Shown: positions 27,234 through 38,718 of the stretch, in pieces
Layout of the letters: each line of letters opens with the position of its first letter
Position numbering within the stretch: position 1 is the first letter of the stretch
Source: Candidatus Merdisoma merdipullorum
Lineage (GTDB): Bacteria; Bacillota; Clostridia; Lachnospirales; Lachnospiraceae
Direction of reading: 5' to 3'
Assembly: GCA_018715645.1 (NCBI GenBank)
Contig: DVLE01000036.1
Location: 50,670-114,669, forward strand
Length of the DNA: 64,000 bases
The notes under the pieces: generated by a model
Told to the model about the DNA's origin: nothing
The model's database searches: none
Seen by the model: only the letters and a program-made list of their open reading frames with translations
Position numbers and translations under genes: made by a program

Positions 27234-29189
27234 ATGGGAGAACAGAAGGCACAGAATACGCAGGAACAGGACGTAAAGCAGCTTCTGAAGGTTCGCCGGG
27301 ACAAGCTGGCTGATCTGCAGGCGCGGGGACAGGATCCGTTCCGGCTTACAAAATATGAGGTAAGCCATCACAGCCAGGACATTAAGGATCAGTTTGAGGA
27401 GCTGGAAGGAAAAATCGTGTCCATCGCAGGACGTATGATGTCCAAGCGTGTCATGGGAAAAGCGTCTTTCTGCAACGTCCAGGATTTGAAAGGAAATATC
27501 CAGTGCTATGTGGCAAGAGATTCTGTAGGAGAGGAGCCCTATAAGGATTTCAAAAAATATGACATCGGCGACATCATTGGCATCCGGGGCGAAGTGTTCC
27601 GCACGAAGACGGGGGAGATCTCCGTCCATGTTTCTGAGCTTACGCTTCTCTCCAAGAGTCTTCAGATTCTTCCGGAGAAATTCCACGGACTTACGAATAC
27701 GGATGTCCGCTATCGTCAGCGTTATACCGATCTGATCATGAACGCTGACGTTAAAGACACGTTTATCAAGCGTTCCAAAATTATCAGCAGTGTCCGCCGT
27801 TATCTGGACAGCCAGGGCTTTATGGAGGTGGAGACGCCGATCCTTGTGGCGAATGCAGGCGGAGCTTCCGCACGTCCTTTTGAAACGCATTTTAACGCGC
27901 TGGACGAGGACTTTAAGCTGCGTATCTCTCTGGAGCTGTATCTGAAGCGTCTGATCGTGGGCGGCCTGGAGCGCGTGTATGAGATTGGCCGCGTATTCCG
28001 CAACGAGGGCCTGGATACCCGTCACAATCCGGAGTTTACGCTGATGGAGCTGTATCAGGCGTACACGGATTATAATGGAATGATGGATCTGACGGAGAAC
28101 CTGTACCGCCATGTGGCCCAGGAGGTTCTCGGCACCACAAAGATCGTGTACAACGGTGTGGAAATGGATCTCGGAAAGCCCTTTGAGCGTATCACAATGG
28201 TGGACGCGGTAAAGAAGTATTCCGGCGTGGACTGGAATGAAGTAAAGGATTTGAAGCAGGCCCGCGCTCTGGCCAAGGAGCATGAGGTAGAGTATGAGGA
28301 GCGTCATAAGAAGGGCGACATCCTGAATCTGTTTTTTGAGAAATACGCGGAGGAGCATATGATCCAGCCTACCTTTGTCATGGATCATCCCATCGAGATC
28401 TCTCCGCTGACCAAGAAGAAACCGGAAAATCCGGAATATGTGGAGCGTTTTGAGTTCTTCATGAACGGCTGGGAGATGGCCAACGCCTACTCTGAGCTTA
28501 ACGATCCCATCGATCAGAGAGAGCGTTTCAAGGCTCAGGAGGAGCTTCTGGCCCAGGGTGACGAGGAGGCGAACACCACGGACGAGGACTTCCTGAATGC
28601 CCTTGAGATTGGTATGCCCCCTACAGGCGGCATCGGCTTCGGTATCGACCGTATGTGTATGCTGCTGACAGATTCCGCGGCGATCCGGGATGTGCTTCTG
28701 TTCCCGACGATGAAGTCGCAGGGAGCGGCAAAGAACGCGGCGAACAATGAAGCGCAGGCGGGAAAGGCTGCTTCCGCAGAGGTAAAGGCGGCAGAGAAGC
28801 CGGCGGAAAAGATCGACTTCTCCAAGGTGAAGATCGAGCCGCTCTTTGAGGAAATGGTTGACTTTGATACCTTTGCAAAGTCGGATTACCGTGCTGTGAA
28901 GATCCTGGCCTGCGAAGCTGTACCCAAGTCAAAGAAGCTTTTGAAGTTTACCCTGGATGATGGCGTACGCAAGGATCGCGTGATCCTGAGCGGTATCCAT
29001 GAATATTATGAGCCGGAAGAACTGGTTGGAAAGACGGCGATCGCAATCGTAAATCTGCCGCCCAGGAAGATGATGGGCATCGATTCTGAAGGTATGCTGA
29101 TCTCGGCAGTACATGAGGAAGACGGCAGAGAAGGCTTAAATCTCCTGATGGTGGACGATCGCATCCCGGCAGGCGCGAAGCTGTACTAA
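27234..29189 (+). CDS. lysS: Lysyl-tRNA synthetase (class II) with C-terminal tRNA-binding domain
   Basis: 651 residues; an ordinary bacterial LysRS is about 500. The anticodon-binding OB fold (about 55-160) and class II catalytic core (about 170-495; 'RVFRNEGLDTRHNPEFT' motif 2, 'GIGFGIDRMCMLLTD' motif 3) are complete. After an Ala/Lys-rich linker (about 498-530) comes a Trbp111/EMAPII-like domain (about 538-651; 'SDYRAVKILACEAVPKSKKL', 'VGKTAIAIVNLPPRKMMGID') like that at the end of MetRS, which binds tRNA non-specifically. Start at 27234 follows GGGAGGAG; the GTG at 27228 is too close. Confidence 0.95.
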   Translation: MGEQKAQNTQEQDVKQLLKVRRDKLADLQARGQDPFRLTKYEVSHHSQDIKDQFEELEGKIVSIAGRMMSKRVMGKASFCNVQDLKGNIQCYVARDSVGEEPYKDFKKYDIGDIIGIRGEVFRTKTGEISVHVSELTLLSKSLQILPEKFHGLTNTDVRYRQRYTDLIMNADVKDTFIKRSKIISSVRRYLDSQGFMEVETPILVANAGGASARPFETHFNALDEDFKLRISLELYLKRLIVGGLERVYEIGRVFRNEGLDTRHNPEFTLMELYQAYTDYNGMMDLTENLYRHVAQEVLGTTKIVYNGVEMDLGKPFERITMVDAVKKYSGVDWNEVKDLKQARALAKEHEVEYEERHKKGDILNLFFEKYAEEHMIQPTFVMDHPIEISPLTKKKPENPEYVERFEFFMNGWEMANAYSELNDPIDQRERFKAQEELLAQGDEEANTTDEDFLNALEIGMPPTGGIGFGIDRMCMLLTDSAAIRDVLLFPTMKSQGAAKNAANNEAQAGKAASAEVKAAEKPAEKIDFSKVKIEPLFEEMVDFDTFAKSDYRAVKILACEAVPKSKKLLKFTLDDGVRKDRVILSGIHEYYEPEELVGKTAIAIVNLPPRKMMGIDSEGMLISAVHEEDGREGLNLLMVDDRIPAGAKLY

Positions 29190-29210
29190 AATCGCATAAT
29201 GGACGGAATG

Positions 29211-29243
29211 AATGGGCAGTCCCAGACGGGGTTGCCCATTTTT
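29211..29243 (+). terminator. Terminator of greA-lysS
   Basis: AATGGGCA / TGCCCATT with an inner CCC/GGG pair, followed by TTT. Confidence 0.88.
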
Positions 29244-29269
29244 AGAACAGGGAAAAATGAGGTAGCGAT

Positions 29270-30400
29270 ATGAATAAAGATCCGTTTAAGGAATATTTGA
29301 AAGAGTCTGAACCTGATAAGGCCAGAAAAGGGTACGCCTGGAGTACGGCAATCGGACTTCAGTCTGTAGATGGATTGAAACCCTCTAAATATTTGATTGA
29401 TACTGCCATTCAGAATATTGAAGGCAAAATTACAATAAAAGAAGCTCAAAATCTCATAGACACTTACTATGAAGAAAGACCGTCACATTTGCCTGATGAG
29501 GAGCGCACAGAAGAAGCGGATAAAGTATCTTCCCGTATTGTAGAAATACTTTCTGAAACAGCGTTTTCATTTTCTCCGAATGAATATATTTCTATCCACA
29601 GGAAGCTCTTTCAGGGAATATTCAAACATGCCGGGAAAATCAGGGATTATAACATCACGAAAAAGGAATGGGTGCTTGAGGGAGAAACGGTGATATATGG
29701 AAGCGCCTCAGAACTCAGGGCAACTCTTGAGTATGATTTTTCAATAGAGAAAAATTTTAGCTATAAGGGACTGTCAATGGATGAGATAATCCACCATCTT
29801 GCGGTTTTTATTTCACGATTGTGGCAAATTCACATTTTTGAAGAAGGAAATACAAGAACGACAGCAGTGTTCTTTATCAAGTATTTGAGAACGCTTGGAT
29901 TCTCGGCAACAAATGATATTTTTGCGGATCATGCTTGGTATTTCAGAAATGCACTCGTCCGTGCAAATTATACGAACCTGCAGAAAGGTATTCATGAAAC
30001 AACAGAATATCTGGAAGTGTTTCTTAGAAATTTGCTTTTGAACGAGAAAAATGAACTCCACAATCGAAATCTTCACATAAGCGGACTATGGAATAAAGAA
30101 AAAGTGGACATTGAGAACAGAAAAGTGGATATTCAAGACGAAAAAGTGGACATTAAAAGTATACTTTCTGAAAACGGCAGCGATTTCTCGGTAAAAACGG
30201 CAGCTCATATTCATCGACTTTTTGAAAAATTTGGTTTTGACGAGTTTTTTGGAAGAAGCGCGGTAATGGAACTGCTTAAATTGAAAAGCTCAGGCGCTTC
30301 CAAGCTTCTTTCCAATTTGGTGCAGGCGGATATTATAGAACCTGTGCGCGGTCACGGAAAGGGAAAATATAAATTCAAAAAAGAAAAGTTTACAGAATGA
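29270..30400 (+). CDS. Fic-family protein with KVDI heptad repeat and winged helix
   Basis: 376 residues. Fic domain proteins transfer AMP or similar groups to protein hydroxyls. The motif at 188-196 reads HIFEEGNTR: catalytic His188, Glu192, Asn194 and Arg196 are present, but the second Arg of the HxFx(D/E)GNxRxxR motif is Ala199. An N-terminal segment ('AIQNIEGKITIKEAQNLI') resembles the inhibitory VbhA helix, without its usual Ser/Thr four residues before the Glu. Residues about 277-296 carry three KVDI heptads; a winged helix ends the protein. AT-richer than its neighbours, suggesting transfer. Confidence 0.9.
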   Translation: MNKDPFKEYLKESEPDKARKGYAWSTAIGLQSVDGLKPSKYLIDTAIQNIEGKITIKEAQNLIDTYYEERPSHLPDEERTEEADKVSSRIVEILSETAFSFSPNEYISIHRKLFQGIFKHAGKIRDYNITKKEWVLEGETVIYGSASELRATLEYDFSIEKNFSYKGLSMDEIIHHLAVFISRLWQIHIFEEGNTRTTAVFFIKYLRTLGFSATNDIFADHAWYFRNALVRANYTNLQKGIHETTEYLEVFLRNLLLNEKNELHNRNLHISGLWNKEKVDIENRKVDIQDEKVDIKSILSENGSDFSVKTAAHIHRLFEKFGFDEFFGRSAVMELLKLKSSGASKLLSNLVQADIIEPVRGHGKGKYKFKKEKFTE

Positions 30401-30426
30401 CGGAAGCTTTACAGAGGAGACTGTCT

Positions 30427-31086
30427 ATGAAAAATATTTTGATTCACGGTTTGGGACAAAGCAGTGCTGACTGGGAGATTGTCAAAAGTGAATTAGAAGC
30501 GAGGGGCATTTCCGCCGCCGTCCCGGATTTATTCCGGCTTGCGGCAGGAAAGGAATTGGATTATGCCGCCGTGTATCAAGGGTTCGGCAGATTGTGTGAT
30601 TCATATCAGGAGCGCCTGAATCTTTGCGGACTGTCGCTTGGGGGACTCCTTGCGCTTGATTATGCTGTTCGGCATCCGGAGAATATAAACTCCCTTGTCC
30701 TGATTGGAACGCTGTATGATATACCGAAAAGGCTGCTGAGACTACAAAACCTGGTATTTCAACTCATGCCCAAATCCACGTTTCAAAATATGGGAATAAG
30801 TAAAAAGGACTTTATCCATTTGAGTCATTCCATGATAGATTTGGATTTTATGCGGTCGGCAGCGCAGTTGGACTGCCCCGCTTTTATCCTTTGCGGCTCA
30901 AAGGACAAAGCGAATATGGAGAGTGCAAAGAGGTTTCACGAGGTGATGAAAAACAGCAGCCTGGTTGTTGTGGAAGATTCCGGTCACGAAGTGAACAAAG
31001 ACAATCCCCATAAGCTGGTCAGCATTTTGCAGAGCTTTTGGGCGGAAAAACAGGAGGAACGAACATGGAATACAGATGTAAGGTGA
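30427..31086 (+). CDS. Alpha/beta-hydrolase
   Basis: 219 residues. Small esterase or lipase-like fold: oxyanion region 'LIHGLGQSSADWEIV', nucleophile elbow 'GLSLGG' (Ser), acid 'CGSKDKAN' and 'SGHEVNKDNP' (His). An ATG at 30397 overlaps the fic stop (ATGA), but AGAGGAG (30413-30419) is seven bases before 30427, which I take. Substrate unknown. It forms a cassette with fic and the next gene. Confidence 0.88.
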   Translation: MKNILIHGLGQSSADWEIVKSELEARGISAAVPDLFRLAAGKELDYAAVYQGFGRLCDSYQERLNLCGLSLGGLLALDYAVRHPENINSLVLIGTLYDIPKRLLRLQNLVFQLMPKSTFQNMGISKKDFIHLSHSMIDLDFMRSAAQLDCPAFILCGSKDKANMESAKRFHEVMKNSSLVVVEDSGHEVNKDNPHKLVSILQSFWAEKQEERTWNTDVR

Positions 31087-31481
31087 CGGTACTGGATAAG
31101 AAACTGTTTCCTGAGCTTCAGGCGCAGTATTGCGCTGTGCCGGACAGCGGAAAATGTCCCTGCTTTTATGTGGGAGATGAATTTGTCTTTTACCGTAATG
31201 ACGAGCGGGACGACTACTGGCACTGCGGAGAAGGCACTCTGGTAAAATCCGGAACGCCGGATGAAGGCTGTCTGCAGTCTCCCGGAACGGCTCATTGCGG
31301 AAGTAAAGGGGTTCCGTTTTGCTCGGAAGCATGGGACGCCATAAGCAGGTATATTTACACGGCGCTTCAGGGCGGAAGCATTATGCACGGCTGGATGAAT
31401 GACGACCGGGTTATGATTGCCTGCTGCAACGATGGAACAAGACCTGTGATTTTCAAAATCGAGCGGCTTGACTGCGAGTAA
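31065..31481 (+). CDS. TIGR04076-family protein
   Basis: 138 residues. Rich in Cys and Trp; 'CKVTVLDKKLFPELQAQYC' at the start, 'YWHCGEGTLVKSG' in the middle, and a Cys-Cys pair in 'MIACCNDGTRPVIFKIER' are typical of this family of unknown function. The start lies 22 bases inside the hydrolase gene, after AGGAGG (seven-base spacer). The conserved cysteines hint at metal or redox chemistry; nothing firmer can be said. Confidence 0.8.
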   Translation: MEYRCKVTVLDKKLFPELQAQYCAVPDSGKCPCFYVGDEFVFYRNDERDDYWHCGEGTLVKSGTPDEGCLQSPGTAHCGSKGVPFCSEAWDAISRYIYTALQGGSIMHGWMNDDRVMIACCNDGTRPVIFKIERLDCE

Positions 31482-31546
31482 GCCGCAATTATCTGAAAGG
31501 ATGAGACCGGAGGTCTGACCGGTCTCTCTGCGTACAAAAGTATCGC

Positions 31547-32449
31547 TCACGAAAATTGTTCCATTTTCTTCAGGACGGTTTCCAGGGAGGGGACGGCGTT
31601 CCTACTGCCCAGCCCTTCGCAGGAAAGGCTGGCGAAGATATTGGCGAACAAAAGGCGGCGGTTCATATCCCAGTCCTGACTCATGGCGTAGAGGAAGGCG
31701 CCATGGAAATTGTCCCCCGCTCCCAGCGTGTCTACCACGTTTACGGAAAGGGCGGGAGCATGGTACCAGCATGTGCCATCAAAGCCCACGGTGCCTTCAT
31801 CTGCCGCGGTGACGGCCGCAAAAGAGGCTCCGTGGGAGACATAGTAGCGGCAGGCGTCCCTGGGATTCAGCCCCAGAGTCTTCATGGCCGTCTTGTTGTC
31901 CGGGATGAAAATATCTGTGTACGGCAGTAATTCTTCCATTAAGGCTTTGGGGATATTTCCCCCATCGACAGAGAGAAAGGCGTTCGTATTTTTTTTGCAG
32001 TAACGGGCCAGCTCCAGCATCAGGTTAGGAGTCATTACGCCAAGATGAAGAAAGCGTGTTTTCTGGAGAACGCTTAAGTCCAGCCTGTCAAAGGTCATCT
32101 CGCTGATGCAGCCGCCGTAATTCGTGATACAGCGCTTCCCGTTTTTTTCGACCTGAATCATACTGATGGAGGAGGGGGCCTTGTCCGTGCGAAGAAGCTG
32201 CATCCAGGCGAAATGTTGAGCGTTCAGATCCTCGGCGATGTATTCTCCTGCTTCGTCGCAGCCTACGATGGTACTCAAGGCGGTTCTGCCTCCAAGCTTC
32301 TGGTGAGCTGCCGCAGCGGTACTGGCGACTCCGCCCAGCGTGACAACAAACTGGCTCGCGGCGATGCGCTGATCACTTTCAGGAGGAGCGTCCACCAGCA
32401 TAATCATGTCCTTGGTGCTGGCGCCGATAAAGAGAGCATTGTATTCCAT
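31547..32449 (-). CDS. PfkB-family carbohydrate kinase
   Basis: 300 residues. Ribokinase-fold sugar kinase: Gly-rich 'TLGGVASTAAAAHQKLGG' near the N-terminus and the catalytic 'DTLGAGDNFHGAF' near residue 245. The substrate cannot be read; the family phosphorylates ribose, fructose, ketodeoxygluconate or nucleosides. It stands alone on the minus strand, so context gives no help. A ribosome site (AAGGAG) precedes the ATG. Confidence 0.9.
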   Translation of the reverse strand: MEYNALFIGASTKDMIMLVDAPPESDQRIAASQFVVTLGGVASTAAAAHQKLGGRTALSTIVGCDEAGEYIAEDLNAQHFAWMQLLRTDKAPSSISMIQVEKNGKRCITNYGGCISEMTFDRLDLSVLQKTRFLHLGVMTPNLMLELARYCKKNTNAFLSVDGGNIPKALMEELLPYTDIFIPDNKTAMKTLGLNPRDACRYYVSHGASFAAVTAADEGTVGFDGTCWYHAPALSVNVVDTLGAGDNFHGAFLYAMSQDWDMNRRLLFANIFASLSCEGLGSRNAVPSLETVLKKMEQFS

Positions 32450-32532
32450 AGACGTAAGACTCCTTTCACAGTGAAACGATTATTTACCATATCGTAGCAC
32501 ATATTTTTTTCCAGGTAAAGATTTTTGAGACC

Positions 32533-32561
32533 TTTACAGCGGCGTGATTTTATGAAATAAT
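32533..32561 (+). promoter_or_regulatory. Promoter of the AI-2E family transporter gene
   Basis: TTTACA (32533-32538), 17 bases, AATAAT (32556-32561); ten of twelve consensus positions. Divergent from the PfkB kinase gene. Confidence 0.65.
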
Positions 32562-32616
32562 CGTATCAGAAATCTGACTTGTGAGTTGAGAAAACCGGAA
32601 GAGAAAGGGGAAGAAT

Positions 32617-33753
32617 TTGAAGCTTGATATAAAAACCTGTCTGCGGGCAGGAATTACGATATTTGCACTGTATCTGTGCATTCACTACTGGCCTGCTGCG
32701 GCTGGTATGGGAGGTATGCTGGTCTCTGCGGCCATGCCTCTGATCTTCGGCGCGGTTATGGCATATTTTGTGAATATCCTGATGACTTTTTATGAACGCC
32801 ACATCTTTGGCAGCGTCAATTCCGGCGTACGGCTGAAGGTCAGGAGGCCGCTGTGCATGATCCTGGCTTTTGCCACTCTGATTATCATAGTGGTTCTGCT
32901 GATGGTGCTGGTAATTCCTGAATTGGTGTCCTGTATCCGCGTGATCGCATCCGGCGTGCCGGGCGTGGTGGCGGACTTTTCCCGTTGGTGTGAGCAGCAG
33001 GGAATACTGCCGGAGACTATCGCAGATTCTTTGGCACAGATTGATTGGAAAAGCAGGATGAGCGACATTGTAAAAGTACTGACTGCAGGTGTGGGAAGCG
33101 CCGCGAACGTCATCGTAAGTACGGTTTCGTCGGTGGTATCCGGCTTTGTGACCTTCTTTATGGCGTTGATTTTTTCCATATACCTGTTGCTTGGAAAGGA
33201 AAAGCTGGGCGGACAGTTTACACAGGTGGCCAGACGTTACATGAAGGAAAGCGTCTACAAAAAGGTCTGGTATGTGATTCGGATTGTCAATGACTGTTTT
33301 CACAGATACATCGTTGGTCAGTGTACGGAGGCTGTCATTCTGGGTGTGTTGTGTATACTTGGCATGCTTTTGATTCGTCTGCCCTATGCGACGATGATCG
33401 GAGCGCTAATAGGATTTACAGCGCTGATTCCTGTGGCCGGCGCGTATATCGGGGCCATTGTGGGTGCGTTTATGATTTTGACGGTCGCCCCGGTAAAGGC
33501 GCTTATTTTCCTGGTGTTTATTGTGATTCTGCAGCAGTTGGAGGGGAATCTCATTTATCCGAAGGTCGTGGGATCTTCTTTGGGACTTCCGGCTATCTGG
33601 GTGCTGGCAGCGGTCACCGTAGGAGGCGGTGTCCTGGGAATTCCGGGAATGCTTTTAGGCGTTCCGCTTTCGGCTGCTTTATACAGACTGATTCGCAATG
33701 ACGTATACCAGATCTCGGATGAGGTTCCGGATGAGAAAGTGGAAAAATCTTAA
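32617..33753 (+). CDS. AI-2E family transporter
   Basis: 378 residues with about eight membrane helices: two pairs at the N-terminus, a soluble loop (about 95-150) and a C-terminal block ending in 'GVPLSAALYRLIRND'. The conserved 'PYATMIGALIGFTALIPVAG' and 'QQLEGNLIYPKVVGSSLGLP' are diagnostic. Members export autoinducer-2 or act as Na+/H+ antiporters; the substrate here is open. The start codon is TTG, with AAAGGGG upstream. Confidence 0.92.
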   Translation: MKLDIKTCLRAGITIFALYLCIHYWPAAAGMGGMLVSAAMPLIFGAVMAYFVNILMTFYERHIFGSVNSGVRLKVRRPLCMILAFATLIIIVVLLMVLVIPELVSCIRVIASGVPGVVADFSRWCEQQGILPETIADSLAQIDWKSRMSDIVKVLTAGVGSAANVIVSTVSSVVSGFVTFFMALIFSIYLLLGKEKLGGQFTQVARRYMKESVYKKVWYVIRIVNDCFHRYIVGQCTEAVILGVLCILGMLLIRLPYATMIGALIGFTALIPVAGAYIGAIVGAFMILTVAPVKALIFLVFIVILQQLEGNLIYPKVVGSSLGLPAIWVLAAVTVGGGVLGIPGMLLGVPLSAALYRLIRNDVYQISDEVPDEKVEKS

Positions 33754-33837
33754 GTATCCGCGCATAGCCGCGTCAGAGCGCCCGGAAATCTTCAGGCGCT
33801 TTACGCTCATCGGGAGGGGCCGACTGGTTTTCGTGTC

Positions 33838-33867
33838 TTGACGCAGCTTTTGAATTCATGTTAATCT
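33838..33867 (+). promoter_or_regulatory. Promoter of the lipoprotein gene
   Basis: TTGACG (33838-33843), 18 bases, TAATCT (33862-33867) preceded by TGT as an extended -10. Confidence 0.5.
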
Positions 33868-33918
33868 GATTGCAGAGAGACGATAAGCTCTCTCAATCTT
33901 ACGACAGGGGGAAGATAG

Positions 33919-34464
33919 ATGAACAGAAGAAAAATCAGAACGGCAGCGGCGCTTGCGGCGATTCTTGCGCTTGCAGGTCTGACGGGCTGCGGGATGTTCG
34001 GACAGAACAAGAGTACGGCGGAGGGCAGGATCGGAGACACGATTGAGACTGATTTCTACGAGTTTACCGTGAACAGAGGATACCTCTGCGATGAATTTGA
34101 GGGAAGACCGGCTTCTGAAGGGACGGAGCTTCTGGTAGTGGATGTTACGGTGAGAAATACCTTCAATTCCACGATTCCAATGTCAGACTGGGATTTCCAG
34201 GCACAGTGGGGAGAGGATGACGATGATGAAGCCTACGCGTTTCCGATCACCTCAGATCCGGATACAGGCGAGGAGATTCCTGCGGTCAGCGAGGAGCAGC
34301 TCCCCTATGAGTATGAGCTGGCGATAGATGAAATGGTACAGGGGCTTCTTGTATATGAGGTTCCTGCGGGCTACGACGACTTTTCCATCTCCGCACAGGA
34401 TACTTATTCGGACGGAACTACAGGAGACACCTATTTTGTATATTTTATGGCGGAGAGGCAGTAG
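33919..34464 (+). CDS. DUF4352-like lipoprotein
   Basis: 181 residues. Signal peptide with lipobox LTGC (Cys24), so membrane-anchored outside the cell. The rest is an immunoglobulin-like fold of the DUF4352/telokin type: 'GTELLVVDVTVRNTFNSTIP' is the typical strand pair. Very acidic overall. Ribosome site CAGGGGGAAG. Function unknown; monocistronic. Confidence 0.85.
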   Translation: MNRRKIRTAAALAAILALAGLTGCGMFGQNKSTAEGRIGDTIETDFYEFTVNRGYLCDEFEGRPASEGTELLVVDVTVRNTFNSTIPMSDWDFQAQWGEDDDDEAYAFPITSDPDTGEEIPAVSEEQLPYEYELAIDEMVQGLLVYEVPAGYDDFSISAQDTYSDGTTGDTYFVYFMAERQ

Positions 34465-34481
34465 AAGATAAGCCAAAACGA

Positions 34482-34537
34482 GGGCGGATGTTCCCAATCC
34501 GGTTCCACAGGGACCTTTTGGGATACCCGCCCTTTTT
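34482..34537. terminator. Terminator between the lipoprotein and aldo/keto reductase genes
   Basis: Long imperfect hairpin with outer arms GGGCGG / CCGCCC and an inner GGTTCC/GGGACC hairpin, followed by TTTTT on the plus strand. On the minus strand the tail is weaker. Confidence 0.85.
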
Positions 34538-34542
34538 GATGT

Positions 34543-35571
34543 TTAGCTAACTTTCGTCTCTCCGGCCAGAACCTTTTGATAATCCTCATAGTTTCTCTGA
34601 AGAAGGTCGGGAGTGTTCAGCCCATAAGGACATTTTTCCATACACTGGCCGCAGTGCAGGCAGTCTTCGATCTTTTTCATATTCGCCTGCCATTCTTTGT
34701 CAAGCCATTGTTCGGAAGGCGCTCTGCGCAGCAGCAGGGACATTCGCGCGCAGTTGTTGATCGGTATGCCTGCCGGACATGGCATACAGTAGCCGCAGCC
34801 CCGGCAGAATTCTCCTGTCAGCTCCGTCTTTTCCTTTTCGATGAACCGGGACAATTCCCCGTCCATGGCGGGCGGCTCGTCCATATAGGAAAGCCATTCC
34901 TCAAGCTCAGACTGCTTCTGAACGCCCCAGATGGGAAGGACATTGTCAAACTGAGAGATAAAGGCGAAGGCTGCGCGGGAATTTGTAATCAATCCGCCTG
35001 CCAGCCCCTTCATGGCGATAAAGCCCATGTTATGCTCTTTGCACAGGGTGACAAGTTCCAGCTCCTTTTCCGAGGAAAGATAGCTGAATGGGAACTGCAG
35101 CGTTTCATAAAGGCCGGATTCGATACATTCCCTGGCGACGCCAAGCTTATGGGCGGTCACGCCGATATGGCGGATTTTCCCGGCCTCCTTTGCTTCCAGC
35201 ATACACTCGTACATGCCGCTTCCGTCACCGGGACGCCAGCAGGTATCCGCGCAGTGAAACTGATAAAGATCAAGGTAATCCGTTTTCAGAAGCCGAAGGG
35301 AGGTGTCGAGCTGTTTCCGGAAGGCTTCCGGCGTGCGTGCCTGGGTTTTGGTCGCGATATAGATTTGATCACGTATTCCTTCAAAAGCATGGCCGAGCTT
35401 CTCCTCGCTGTCACTGTAGGCGCGCGCCGTGTCAAAGAAGCGCATTCCTCCTTTAAAAGCATTTTTCAGAAGCTGTACGGCGGTGTCCATAGTCACTCTC
35501 TGTATGGGCAGGGCGCCGAAAGCATTCTGCGGCACGGTGATTCCTGTACTGCCCAGTGTTATCATTTTCAT
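34543..35571 (-). CDS. Aldo/keto reductase with C-terminal 2x[4Fe-4S] domain
   Basis: 342 residues. NADPH-linked carbonyl reductase fold with a catalytic Asp and Tyr ('DTARAYSDSEEKLG'), Lys ('ATKTQAR') and His ('LYQFHCAD'). The C-terminal ferredoxin-like module has 'CRGCGYCMPCPAGI' and 'CLHCGQCMEKCPYGL', enough for two iron-sulfur clusters. This fusion is frequent in strict anaerobes. Substrate unknown. Ribosome site AGGAGGAA precedes the start. Confidence 0.92.
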   Translation of the reverse strand: MKMITLGSTGITVPQNAFGALPIQRVTMDTAVQLLKNAFKGGMRFFDTARAYSDSEEKLGHAFEGIRDQIYIATKTQARTPEAFRKQLDTSLRLLKTDYLDLYQFHCADTCWRPGDGSGMYECMLEAKEAGKIRHIGVTAHKLGVARECIESGLYETLQFPFSYLSSEKELELVTLCKEHNMGFIAMKGLAGGLITNSRAAFAFISQFDNVLPIWGVQKQSELEEWLSYMDEPPAMDGELSRFIEKEKTELTGEFCRGCGYCMPCPAGIPINNCARMSLLLRRAPSEQWLDKEWQANMKKIEDCLHCGQCMEKCPYGLNTPDLLQRNYEDYQKVLAGETKVS

Positions 35572-35641
35572 GGCTGGTTCCTCCTATTCCTGAGTACGGT
35601 GTGTAACGACCTCAGCTCTATTTTATAGCTTTTCTTTCAAA

Positions 35642-35670
35642 TTGAAAAGACAGAGATTCCATGATAAAAT
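35642..35670 (+). promoter_or_regulatory. Promoter of the YccF-domain gene
   Basis: TTGAAA (35642-35647), 17 bases, TGA-TAAAAT (extended -10, 35662-35670). The -35 forms half of a palindrome, TTTCAA-A-TTGAAA (35635-35647). Confidence 0.75.
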
Positions 35671-35723
35671 GACAATGTTATCAGAGGACTATTGCAGAAG
35701 CGATGAGAACGTGAGGTGAGAGT

Positions 35724-36083
35724 ATGGGATGTCTGGGAAATTTATTGTGGCTTATTTTCGGAGGTCTGGCAAGCAGTCTGAGCTGGTGTCTGGCAGGCTG
35801 CGTCTGGTGTATCACAATCATAGGGATTCCTATCGGAATGCAGTGCTTTAAACTGGCTTATTTAAGTTTTTGCCCGTTTGGAAAAGAGGTATACTACAGC
35901 GACAGCGTGGCGTCGGTCCTTCCAAATGTTATCTGGCTGCTGGTTTCCGGGCTTGTATTGGCCCTGGAGCATCTTGCCTTTGGCGCTGTTCTGTGTGTTA
36001 CTATTATCGGGATTCCATTCGGAATACAGCATTTCAAGCTGGCGAAGCTGGCTTTGATGCCTTTTGGTGCAGAGATAGAGTAA
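35724..36083 (+). CDS. YccF-domain membrane protein
   Basis: 119 residues. Two repeated YccF modules, each a membrane helix followed by 'TIIGIPIGMQCFKLAYLSFC' or 'TIIGIPFGIQHFKLAKLALM' and 'PFG'. Inner-membrane protein of unknown function, usual length. Ribosome site GTGAGGTGAG before the ATG. The GTPase gene follows 31 bases later. Confidence 0.9.
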   Translation: MGCLGNLLWLIFGGLASSLSWCLAGCVWCITIIGIPIGMQCFKLAYLSFCPFGKEVYYSDSVASVLPNVIWLLVSGLVLALEHLAFGAVLCVTIIGIPFGIQHFKLAKLALMPFGAEIE

Positions 36084-36114
36084 GACATGTATCCGGAGAG
36101 GAAAGGAGCGTTTC

Positions 36115-38603
<2,489 letters not shown>

Positions 38604-38651
38604 GCCTGATAATTTGGGAAATATATTTAAAAAAATTAAATTGATAAAAAA

Positions 38652-38680
38652 TTGACAATTTCCTCAGTAAAAAGTATAAT
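38652..38680 (+). promoter_or_regulatory. Consensus promoter of lpd
   Basis: TTGACA (38652-38657), 17 bases, TATAAT (38675-38680), a perfect match in an AT-rich stretch. Transcription would start near 38687, giving a leader of about 90 bases. Confidence 0.88.
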
Positions 38681-38718
38681 AAAACGGTATGAAAGAACGT
38701 GGTTATCGTACAGAATAC

